Positions 1 to 6,382 of a stretch of 7,417 nt of DNA are shown one piece after another. The translations under genes were made by a program, and so were the position numbers. Under the pieces are notes generated by a model, which was given only the letters and a program-made list of their open reading frames with translations, searched no databases and was not told where the DNA came from. Within the stretch, counting starts at the first letter, position 1. Each line of letters starts with the position of its first letter. This DNA is from Candidatus Thiodiazotropha taylori (GTDB taxonomy: Bacteria; Pseudomonadota; Gammaproteobacteria; Chromatiales; Chromatiaceae): positions 1 to 7,417 of the forward strand of contig JAHRHW010000222.1 in NCBI GenBank assembly GCA_019100305.1, read 5' to 3'.

Positions 1-3000
1 CGCTCACTTTCCACTTGCTGCTGTGCCCGGTTCAGCTCAGCCAACTGCTGCTCCAACGTCTCTTTTTCAGCCAGTACGGTTTGCTGCTCGCTGGCCACCT
101 GCTGATGACTCTGATGGAGCTCCTCCAGCGAGCCCTTCGCTGCCGCCAGCTCCTCCGATATGGATTCAACTGACTGTTGTTTCTGATTCAGTTCATCCTG
201 CAGGCTGTCAATTCGGTTCTGCCATTCACTCTGTTGCTCAGTCAATTGCTGTTGGCTCAGATCCAGCTCGGTCTGCCGATCCGCCAATTGCTCTTCCAGG
301 GAGGTTTTCAGCTGCTCCACTTCTGACAGTTGCTCGGTACTGACCTCCACAGCCTGTTCCGCCGTCTCCAGAGAGTGTTTCAGGAATACGGCAGTCTGAT
401 GCTCCTGTTCCAGACGCGCTTCAAACTCAACCCGCTTCTCTTTCTGTTTACGGGTCGCCTCCTGTGCTTCCTGCAGTTGCTCGCGCAGTGCCACCAAAGC
501 CTCGTCACTGCCAAGGCGGGACTCTTCAAGAGCCTTTTCAAGCTGGTGTTGACGCTCAACCGACTGCTCTTTCTGCAGATCGGAAGCTGCGATCTGCTGC
601 TGCAGTTGTTTGATCTCTTCTGCCGACTCGTCTTGCTGCTCCTGCATCTCGGCAAGCGCCTGACTGAGACTCGACTCGGCCTGTTCCAGTGCAGTCTGAC
701 GTTCCGCCAGAGTGGTATCCTGCTGTTGTTTCTCCTGCTGCAAAGCCTCCAGCTCGCCTCTGACCTGCTCAAGTTCAGACTTCAGATTGCTGATGGCCTC
801 CGCATGTCCTGACTCCAGCTCATCGCTGGAACTGCGCAACGCATCCAGCTCGTTGGCCAGCTCCTGCTTCTCGCCTTCAAGTGATTCGATCTGCTGCTGC
901 AGCTGCTCAGTACGGCTCTGCGACGCTTCATATTGATGTTGCAGATCCTGCTTCAGCTCCTGCAGACCGGCGATCTCGTCGCTGGCCTGTTCAGCAGTCA
1001 GCCTGGCTGATTCATTCAGACTCTCAATCTGACCGTTCAGATCCTCAACAGATTGCTGGTTGAGTGCCTGCTGCTGATGCAGCTCATCCTTTGATTGGGC
1101 CAGGGAGTACTGTAACTCTTCAAGCTGTTGCTGATAGCTGGCTTCGGACTCGGAACCCTGTTGCTGCTGATTTTGCAACGCTTCTTGAGCCTGAGCGAGA
1201 CTCTGTTCCAACTCCTCGATCCGCTGCTGATGCTGATTGGCTGCATCCTCTGCACGCACCTTTTCCTGATGCAGCTCCTCCTGGGCCTGATTAAGGAACT
1301 GCTGAACCTCATCGATCTGTCCCTGATATCCACTTTCCGACTCTGCTGCCTGCTGTTGTTGCTGCTGTAGCTCCTGCTGAGCCTGGTCCAGTGATGTCTG
1401 CAGTGTCTCAAGCTGCTGTTGATGCTGGCTCTCGAGTTCGCTGGCCTTCTCGCGCTGCTGTTGCAGCTCCTGTTCGGTCTGCGCGACAGTTTGTTGCAGC
1501 GTTTCGAGTTGCTGCTGATAGCGGGATTCGCTATCGGAGACCTGAGCCTGATGCTCCTCAAACTGGCCAGCCAATCCATCGTGTTGCTGCCGAGCCTGTT
1601 CCAGCTCACTGTTGGCCAGTTGCAGAGACTCTTTAAGTGACGCCTGCTCTTCGGTCAGGCTGTCTATGGATTCAGTCAGTGACTGGTTCTGCTGCTCTGC
1701 CTCGTTCAATGAGTCTGTGAGCTGCTCCTTCTCGCCTTTCAAACGCTCCAGGTCTTCCGCAAGCTGCTGCTGGCGAGCTTCAGTCTCCTGCCGCTGTTTT
1801 GCCAGCTCATCCCGCTCCTGGGTAATTGTGGCCATACCGGCTTCAGCCTGCTGATGGAAGTCATCCGCCTCGCCTTTGAAGCTCTCCATCTCTGTCAGTA
1901 GCCGCTGGTTCTCCTGCAACTGCTCATCGCTCGACTCACGAATCGTCTCGAGCTCGAATTGCAGCTCAGTAATCTGCTCCTTCAGGCGCCCCTCACTCTC
2001 CTCATGGCGACCATGAATCTGCTCCAGCTGCTTATGCAGATCGTCACTGTGAGACTTCACATCAGTGGCATGCTGTCGGGCGATGTCCAGCTCCTGCTGG
2101 CTGGTCTCGAGGCGGGCCTCGAGTTTCTCAATGCGCTCCTGCAGCTGCTGACGGTCACTCTCCAGCTGCTCGGTTTCGGTCAACCTGGATTGGGCCTCCT
2201 GCAGAGCCTCGCGCAGTTCTGAAGCTTCCTGCTGAAGCCCCTCGGCTGCAGACGCCTCCTGTTCACCGCTTTGAATCCTGTTTTTGGCTGCAGCCAACGC
2301 CTGACGCAGCAGCTTGATCTCTGACTGGCGCTGCTCCAGTTCCTGATTGAAATGGTTGCGAGTCTCATCAAGCTCCCGCTTCAGCCGGTTGAAAGCCGCG
2401 ATCTGCTCCTCAGAGGTCTCAGCAGCACCTTCATCGGCATCGCGATTGAAATCGATGACATTACTCGCCGGTTGATCCCCGTCGCGGCTCTTAAGCCCAA
2501 CCAGCTCTGCCAGTTCAGCCCAATTGACATCGACAACGAATACCTCAGCACCCCGCTCCGTCAGCAGATAGGCGGCCGTGGCAGACTGCCCCACCTCTTC
2601 GCCATAGACCACATAGGGCCGATCCAGGGTCAGGCTCGATGCCTGAAAACGCAGGGAGAAGAAAGGTAGATTGATCGCCCCGGGCAAGTGACCCTCTTCG
2701 TACTCCTCCGGGGTGCGCACATCCAGCCAGAGTGCTCCCTTCTCAATATACCCGGTTGCTTCCGAGTAACTCAGCGTCCTGGAGAGGGGCTGCTTGACCA
2801 GCTCAATGAAATCACTTTTGCTGAGGCGCACCAGAACCCCGTCAGTGGCCATCTCAACCGAACTGCCACGGGGTTTATCGGAAATCAGCGCCTCTTCGCC
2901 AAAACCTTTGCCAGCTTTCAGCCGGGCCAGTTCCACCGGTGCGTGGCCTTTCTCCGGCTGTCGCGAAACCACACACTCACCACGACTGATCAGATAGAAA

Positions 3001-3545
3001 TAGTCCCCCTCATCACCCTGCTGGATGATCAGCTCGCCGGCGCGCACCTGGATCTCCTCCATGCGCATCATCACCCGTTGCAGATTGGCTGGAGGAATCT
3101 GTTGAAATACCGGGGACTGCAGCAACAGACTCATCCAGTCACCGCTGCTGGGCTGTTCAATGTCTTTCACTTCATAACTGGCGCTGTGGCTGCGTGCCAG
3201 CATATCGCTGAGCATACGGCTGTCGATGCGCACATAGTTCACAGCCGTTCTGGCCTGTGCGGAGTGTTTACGCGGCAGCTGGTGGGCAAGGGCAAAGCGG
3301 GCGGTTGGGGTACCGCTGCTGATCAGATCCATCTCTTTCTGACCGGACAACAACGCAACAGTACCTGACAACAGGTAGACATTCTGGTGATCGGTGTCCC
3401 CTTCGCGAAAAAGGTATTCCCCCTTCTTAGCCTTTTCAACCACAATCTGGCTGAGCAGATGACCCAACTGCTCCTCCGAGAGCGTGTTCAGGGGCACCAG
3501 GTTTTTTAGTAGGACATCGTCACTTTTACTGTTTGGCACGGCCAT
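1..3545 (-). CDS. Large tandem cyclic-nucleotide-binding / inactive rhodanese / long coiled-coil protein (C-terminus beyond the window)
   Basis: One open frame runs from the ATG at 3545-3543 to the left edge: 1181 complete codons and no stop, so the C-terminus is missing. Domains: cNMP-binding fold 1 at about residues 12-125 (R47-E-G-D50, YLLSG 57-61, but no FGE phosphate cassette); fold 2 at about 145-252 (QQGDEGD 175-181, F215-G-E217, P225-R226); rhodanese-like at about 262-350 (LDVRTPEEY 274-282, GHLPGAINLP 285-294), where G315 stands at the catalytic Cys position; an acidic linker; then coiled coil from about residue 379 to the edge. No signal peptide, membrane segment or HTH is visible, so it is probably cytoplasmic. 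Only one Cys (C191) was seen. An in-frame TAA lies about 60 bp upstream with no other ATG/GTG/TTG between, which supports this start, although the Shine-Dalgarno is poor (only AGAAAGA directly before ATG). Function is not recognised; a ligand-responsive scaffold or filament is inference. Domain calls are confident, the role is not. Confidence 0.9.
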   Translation of the reverse strand, partial: MAVPNSKSDDVLLKNLVPLNTLSEEQLGHLLSQIVVEKAKKGEYLFREGDTDHQNVYLLSGTVALLSGQKEMDLISSGTPTARFALAHQLPRKHSAQARTAVNYVRIDSRMLSDMLARSHSASYEVKDIEQPSSGDWMSLLLQSPVFQQIPPANLQRVMMRMEEIQVRAGELIIQQGDEGDYFYLISRGECVVSRQPEKGHAPVELARLKAGKGFGEEALISDKPRGSSVEMATDGVLVRLSKSDFIELVKQPLSRTLSYSEATGYIEKGALWLDVRTPEEYEEGHLPGAINLPFFSLRFQASSLTLDRPYVVYGEEVGQSATAAYLLTERGAEVFVVDVNWAELAELVGLKSRDGDQPASNVIDFNRDADEGAAETSEEQIAAFNRLKRELDETRNHFNQELEQRQSEIKLLRQALAAAKNRIQSGEQEASAAEGLQQEASELREALQEAQSRLTETEQLESDRQQLQERIEKLEARLETSQQELDIARQHATDVKSHSDDLHKQLEQIHGRHEESEGRLKEQITELQFELETIRESSDEQLQENQRLLTEMESFKGEADDFHQQAEAGMATITQERDELAKQRQETEARQQQLAEDLERLKGEKEQLTDSLNEAEQQNQSLTESIDSLTEEQASLKESLQLANSELEQARQQHDGLAGQFEEHQAQVSDSESRYQQQLETLQQTVAQTEQELQQQREKASELESQHQQQLETLQTSLDQAQQELQQQQQQAAESESGYQGQIDEVQQFLNQAQEELHQEKVRAEDAANQHQQRIEELEQSLAQAQEALQNQQQQGSESEASYQQQLEELQYSLAQSKDELHQQQALNQQSVEDLNGQIESLNESARLTAEQASDEIAGLQELKQDLQHQYEASQSRTEQLQQQIESLEGEKQELANELDALRSSSDELESGHAEAISNLKSELEQVRGELEALQQEKQQQDTTLAERQTALEQAESSLSQALAEMQEQQDESAEEIKQLQQQIAASDLQKEQSVERQHQLEKALEESRLGSDEALVALREQLQEAQEATRKQKEKRVEFEARLEQEHQTAVFLKHSLETAEQAVEVSTEQLSEVEQLKTSLEEQLADRQTELDLSQQQLTEQQSEWQNRIDSLQDELNQKQQSVESISEELAAAKGSLEELHQSHQQVASEQQTVLAEKETLEQQLAELNRAQQQVESE
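1041..1520 (-). repeat. Five in-register 96-bp (32-residue) repeats inside the coiled coil
   Basis: Within the large coiled-coil gene, units begin exactly 96 bp apart at 1520, 1424, 1328, 1232 and 1136 (residues 676-835). Each starts with Tyr or His followed by Q-Q/G-Q/R-L/I-E/D, has a hydrophobic residue at unit position 8 and Leu or Val at position 12, A/T/S at 15 and Leu at 19, then a Gln/Glu-rich second half. The first residue alternates Y-H-Y-H-Y and the unit ends alternate too (SES/SEA-type ends before Tyr, ESQ/ANQ before His), suggesting a 64-residue higher-order repeat. The fifth unit has a diverged end. Unit 2 contains six consecutive Gln codons (1350-1367). Confidence 0.85.
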
Positions 3546-3694
3546 TCTTTCTGCGCTCAGGAATATCGATCCTATGATTTGAGGGTAACGTTGCTCCTCT
3601 ATTTAACGGCACCCTGAATAAAAAGCTGAATGGGAATCTCCCTCCTCCCAACTCAAAGGTTGAACAGGTTTGCATTATTCAGCAGAGCCGAGAA

Positions 3695-3723
3695 ACCATA
3701 ACGATCTTAATGTTTTATTTCAA
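3695..3723 (-). promoter_or_regulatory. Putative sigma-70 promoter for the large coiled-coil gene
   Basis: Reading the minus strand, TTGAAA (3723-3718) is followed after exactly 17 bases by TATGGT (3700-3695). The -35 matches consensus at 5 of 6 positions and the -10 at 4 of 6. A start of transcription near 3688 would give a leader of about 140 bases before the ATG at 3545. It is prediction from consensus only. Confidence 0.45.
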
Positions 3724-3728
3724 CGACA

Positions 3729-3750
3729 TAAATCAAAATATTTTGATTTA
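3729..3750. promoter_or_regulatory. Perfect 22-bp AT-rich palindrome, candidate operator
   Basis: The left half TAAATCAAAAT (3729-3739) is followed directly by its exact reverse complement (3740-3750), with no central spacer and no mismatch. It lies just upstream of the -35 box of the minus-strand promoter, centred about 51 bases before the predicted transcription start, and about 160 bases before the ggt start. This position suits binding of a dimeric regulator, possibly an activator of the large gene. There is no T-run after it, so it is not a standard terminator. Confidence 0.5.
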
Positions 3751-3866
3751 CCGGTATCTACTACTAGAGACTGCATGCGGGGGTCCATCTCCTATACGTG
3801 CTACAGTGGCCTCTGAGGCTCAATGCTTGCAGGCACGCTCAAGCAGAAAAAACATGATACTGCTAC

Positions 3867-3894
3867 TTGAGGCCAGTTAACACTAGGCTATAAA
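3867..3894 (+). promoter_or_regulatory. Putative ggt promoter, possibly giving a leaderless transcript
   Basis: TTGAGG (3867-3872) and TATAAA (3889-3894) are separated by 16 bases, giving 4/6 and 5/6 matches to consensus. Transcription would start close to 3900, practically on the ATG at 3899. No convincing Shine-Dalgarno is present (only AGG at 3885-3887, 11 bases before the ATG). Prediction only. Confidence 0.35.
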
Positions 3895-3898
3895 CCTT

Positions 3899-5443
3899 AT
3901 GAAAAGATTAAATGGCGTTGTAGCTGCCGGCCATTCTGAAACTGCTGATGCAGCTATCGAAATATTAAAGGCCGGTGGTAATGCCTTTGATGCCGTCGTT
4001 GCCGCTATGCTCGCCGCCTGTGTTGCCGAGCCGGTACTCGCCTCTCCCGGTGGAGGCGGGTTTCTGACCGCTCGGGCCGAAGGCCGGTCACCACAAGTAT
4101 ATGACTTCTTCGCCCATACTCCAAAACGGAAACAGCCATTGGAGGATCTCGATTTCTATCCGATCGAGGCCAATTTCGGTACTGCGCGGCAAACCTTTCA
4201 CATCGGCCTGGGTTCAATCGCCACACCAGGGTTCATCCGTGGACTGTTCCTGATCCATCAGCACCACTGCAGACTCCCCCTGAGGGAACTGTTTCAACCG
4301 GCCATCACCCTCGCCCGAGAGGGTGTTGTAATGAACCACTTCCAGCATCTGATCACCCAGATTATCGGCCCGATTCTGCGCGCAACCCCGGCTGCCATGT
4401 CATTGAATGAGTGCCCGTCCAACCCTGGGCAACTGATCTCCGAAGGCGAACTGCATCGACAACCGGATCTCGCCGATTTCTTTGATGCACTGCAGCACGA
4501 AGGTGAGGGACTCTTTTATAATGGTGAGGCTGGTCAGCAGTTGGTCAGAGACTGCGAGACCCAGGGCGGACTGTTGCAGATGGAGGACCTCAATGACTAC
4601 CAGGTCATCCTGCGTGAGCCCTTGCAACTCAGCTACCAGGGCAGCGAGTTGTTCACCAACCCACTCCCTTCACTGGGCGGAACACTGATCGCATTCTCTC
4701 TGGGATTGATGGCGGAAGATTCAGCCCGGAGATCCACGAGCGACCCTGAATCCTCATTGAGACAACTTGCCCGCTGTATGAAACTTACCCAGCAGGTCAG
4801 GCAGGAGCGCCTCGGCTGCATGGCGCAGATTCTCGATCCGGATACTGCCAAGGCTTACCACCAGCAAATGGATAGTGGGGGTATATCCACGCGAGGGACC
4901 ACTCAGATCAGTATCGCAGACACACAAGGCAACCTCGCCAGCATGACCCTCTCAAACGGGGAAGGCTGCGGCTATGTCATCCCGCAGAGCGGTATCATGA
5001 TGAACAACATGCTGGGTGAAGAGGACCTGAATCCCGGCGGATTCAATCACTGGCAGGAGAACAGCAGACTGGCATCGATGATGTCACCAACCCTGATCAT
5101 CGAACGCAACGGCGATGCTCTGGTTACCGGCTCCGGTGGTTCCAATCGAATCCGTAGCGCAGTATTGCAAATCATACTCAACCACATCGATCACCAGATG
5201 CCGCTTGATGAGGCGGTCTCCAATCCACGCATACACTACGAAAACGGCCTGCTGAGTATCGAGCCCGGCTATGATGAAGCCGCCTGCCATGAGCTACTGG
5301 ATGAATTTGCCGAACAACAACACTGGAAAAGAAAGAACCTCTTTTTCGGTGGCGCTCATAGCGTCATACTCAAAACCAACGGCATGCTTGAAGGTTCTGG
5401 TGATGAGCGACGGGGCGGTGTCTGGCGACGGCTTCTCAACTGA
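3899..5443 (+). CDS. ggt: Gamma-glutamyltransferase (glutathione hydrolase family)
   Basis: The 514-residue protein matches the Ntn-hydrolase gamma-glutamyltransferase family, which self-cleaves into two subunits and transfers or hydrolyses gamma-glutamyl groups, for example of glutathione. The N-terminus has the usual GVVAAGHSETADAAIEILKAGG-like start (split: GVVAAGHSETA, then AIEILKAGGNAFDA) and PGGGGFL (50-56). The autoprocessing site and nucleophile is T334 in R332-G-T334-T-Q-I-S; S338, D341, G344-N345, the SNGEGCG segment (352-358), NNMLGEEDLNP (369-379), SMMSPT (393-398) and GSGGSNRI (411-418) align with the substrate-binding small subunit. The family's usual TTH is TTQ here. No signal peptide is visible, so it is probably cytoplasmic, unlike periplasmic E. 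coli Ggt. An in-frame TAG at 3884-3886 and no start between make ATG 3899 the earliest start. It faces the chalcone-isomerase-like gene convergently. The family is confident; the physiological substrate is unknown. Confidence 0.93.
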   Translation: MKRLNGVVAAGHSETADAAIEILKAGGNAFDAVVAAMLAACVAEPVLASPGGGGFLTARAEGRSPQVYDFFAHTPKRKQPLEDLDFYPIEANFGTARQTFHIGLGSIATPGFIRGLFLIHQHHCRLPLRELFQPAITLAREGVVMNHFQHLITQIIGPILRATPAAMSLNECPSNPGQLISEGELHRQPDLADFFDALQHEGEGLFYNGEAGQQLVRDCETQGGLLQMEDLNDYQVILREPLQLSYQGSELFTNPLPSLGGTLIAFSLGLMAEDSARRSTSDPESSLRQLARCMKLTQQVRQERLGCMAQILDPDTAKAYHQQMDSGGISTRGTTQISIADTQGNLASMTLSNGEGCGYVIPQSGIMMNNMLGEEDLNPGGFNHWQENSRLASMMSPTLIIERNGDALVTGSGGSNRIRSAVLQIILNHIDHQMPLDEAVSNPRIHYENGLLSIEPGYDEAACHELLDEFAEQQHWKRKNLFFGGAHSVILKTNGMLEGSGDERRGGVWRRLLN

Positions 5444-5454
5444 TGTCCCGGTAG

Positions 5455-5477
5455 CAGATCAACTGCCTCCAGATCTG
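5455..5477 (+). terminator. Weak candidate hairpin after ggt
   Basis: CAGATC (5455-5460) can pair perfectly with GATCTG (5472-5477) across an 11-base loop, 11 bases after the ggt stop and just before the convergent gene's stop. Only TTT follows. Six base pairs with a short T-run is weak evidence for a terminator. Confidence 0.2.
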
Positions 5478-5481
5478 TTTA

Positions 5482-6045
5482 TCACAAACCCAATAGATCC
5501 TCTTTAAGCGACTTGGTGACAGGCTTCTCCCCCAACCAGACGCCCAACAACGCTTGAAAAAAATCGCCTCCCGGAATCACCCCTTTTTCAACCCCTTTGA
5601 TCTTCACCCTGGTACCTTTCTCGGGAAAGTAGTCCAACTCAATCATCTCTCCTTCAGTTAAGGTTTCAAACCATCCGTTGAACTGATTCAGACGCTCAAC
5701 AAGCTGTTTGAACTGTGGCTCATCAAGGTTTGCCCTGAAGCCGTCATTCCAACCCTGTACGAACTTCTCCTGTTTCACTTCAGAATAGAGCATCCTCATC
5801 TCCACCCTTGCCGCAGCATCGTTGCTCAGAATCACCGATGCCTGATTACTCTTCTTTTGAAGATACAGCGCTGCAACATAGATATCGAAAAAGAACTTCT
5901 CTCTGACCCCTGCACCATTCAATTCCAGCGTCACACCGTCATCAGCACGCGTCATCGTTTCATCCAGGTTGATGCCGGCAACCTCTTTAGCGGCAACATT
6001 TGAAAACAGAGAGACAAGCCAACACAGTAGCAACAACCGCTTCAT
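5482..6045 (-). CDS. Secreted chalcone-isomerase-like domain protein
   Basis: The 187-residue protein starts with a clear signal peptide: MKR, then a Leu-rich hydrophobic core, with probable cleavage after NVAA at about residue 19. The mature part fits the bacterial chalcone isomerase-like family: GVTLELNGAGVREKFFFDIYVAALYL (split: LNGAGVREK at about 42-50, FDIYVAALYL at about 53-62), a WNDGF segment (about 99-103) and a C-terminal VIPGGDFFQALLGVWLG stretch. Family members share the chalcone isomerase/fatty-acid-binding fold, but bacterial ones of this type are not expected to act on chalcones; a lipid-related or other periplasmic role is inference. A strong Shine-Dalgarno AAGGAG (minus strand, 6059-6054) sits 8 bases before the ATG. 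It is a lone gene, convergent with ggt (38-bp gap) and divergent from the HU gene. Length is normal for the family. Confidence 0.85.
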   Translation of the reverse strand: MKRLLLLCWLVSLFSNVAAKEVAGINLDETMTRADDGVTLELNGAGVREKFFFDIYVAALYLQKKSNQASVILSNDAAARVEMRMLYSEVKQEKFVQGWNDGFRANLDEPQFKQLVERLNQFNGWFETLTEGEMIELDYFPEKGTRVKIKGVEKGVIPGGDFFQALLGVWLGEKPVTKSLKEDLLGL

Positions 6046-6101
6046 ATTTATTTCTCCTTAAGCACTCAACTGATTCCCATCTTGGCCGATAGATGCCTAA
6101 A

Positions 6102-6118
6102 TCTGTGCTAAACACAGA
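6102..6118. promoter_or_regulatory. Inverted repeat TCTGTG-N5-CACAGA, candidate operator
   Basis: Six-base arms (6102-6107 and 6113-6118) are perfectly complementary around CTAAA. It lies 57-73 bases upstream of the chalcone-isomerase-like start codon. Read on the minus strand it contains CTGTGTT, which is also found at the palindrome over the HU promoter. No regulator is identified. Confidence 0.35.
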
Positions 6119-6160
6119 ATGTATGGAGCCAATTTGGCGCTACTCATGATGCGAACAGCC

Positions 6161-6187
6161 CAGGCTAAACTGACTATAGTTTGCCTG
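6161..6187. promoter_or_regulatory. Long imperfect inverted repeat with one-base bulge
   Basis: CAGGC-T-AAACT (6161-6171) pairs with AGTTT-GCCTG (6178-6187) over ten base pairs, leaving a single bulged T and a six-base loop GACTAT. Neither side is followed by a T-run. It could be an operator or an RNA hairpin; its role is unknown. Confidence 0.35.
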
Positions 6188-6382
6188 ACAGATTCAACCA
6201 AGCATTAATAAGACTTTTGATCGATAGATGACTCACGTCATATACCAATGATCCAAAACAATGTAGTAATCCATCAGCGTATCGGCAATCTAATTTCAAC
6301 TGCCCCGGATCCTTTTCCGTGTTCAGATGAAAGAAAAAATAGACTTTTTGTAAAAAAGCCAGTAAAAAACGGTCGTTTTATG

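Larger units (their letters stand above)
3546..3898. other. Divergent intergenic spacer between the coiled-coil gene and ggt
   Basis: This 353-bp spacer has no convincing gene. It holds a minus-strand sigma-70-like promoter (3695-3723), a perfect 22-bp palindrome (3729-3750) and a candidate ggt promoter (3867-3894). The right half also has small inverted repeats: GCCTC-t-GAGGC at 3809-3819 and TGCTTG/CAAGCA at 3824-3845 with a 10-base loop. The stretch that would become the leader of the large gene contains purine-rich GGAGGAGGGAG-type sequence (minus strand, around 3639-3653), which has no start codon at suitable spacing. Confidence 0.7.

Noticed and set aside
1037..1609. Minus-strand open frame of 190 residues rich in Ser, Arg and Asn.
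   Set aside because: It is the shifted frame of the coiled-coil gene; there is no frameshift, as the main frame stays open through the whole region.
330..1640. Leu-rich plus-strand open frames (for example 330-812, 1128-1370, 1419-1640) that look like small hydrophobic proteins.
   Set aside because: They are the reverse complement of the Gln/Glu/Leu-rich coiled coil: CAG and CTG codons read as CTG and CAG on the other strand. The minus frame is open over the full 3.5 kb and has domain homology.
1..2400. CTG/CAG-rich stretch considered as a microsatellite or CRISPR-like array.
   Set aside because: The bias follows from Gln and Leu codons. The only regular period is the 96-bp protein repeat, with no conserved direct repeats and unique spacers.
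2352..3368. Plus-strand open frames of 105 and 226 residues opposite the sensor domains.
   Set aside because: They lie antisense to recognisable cNMP-binding and rhodanese motifs, and show no family signature of their own.
3729..3750. FNR-type site in the 22-bp palindrome.
   Set aside because: FNR sites have TTGAT-N4-ATCAA; here ATCAA comes first and TTGAT second, so the half-sites are everted.
4005..5290. Minus-strand frames of 68-75 residues and a plus-strand frame at 4482-4688 within ggt.
   Set aside because: They are shadows of the strongly supported ggt reading frame.
6217..6246. TTGATC ... TATACC as a second HU promoter.
   Set aside because: Spacing is 18 bases with weak matches in both boxes (4/6), and a better positioned extended -10 promoter lies downstream.
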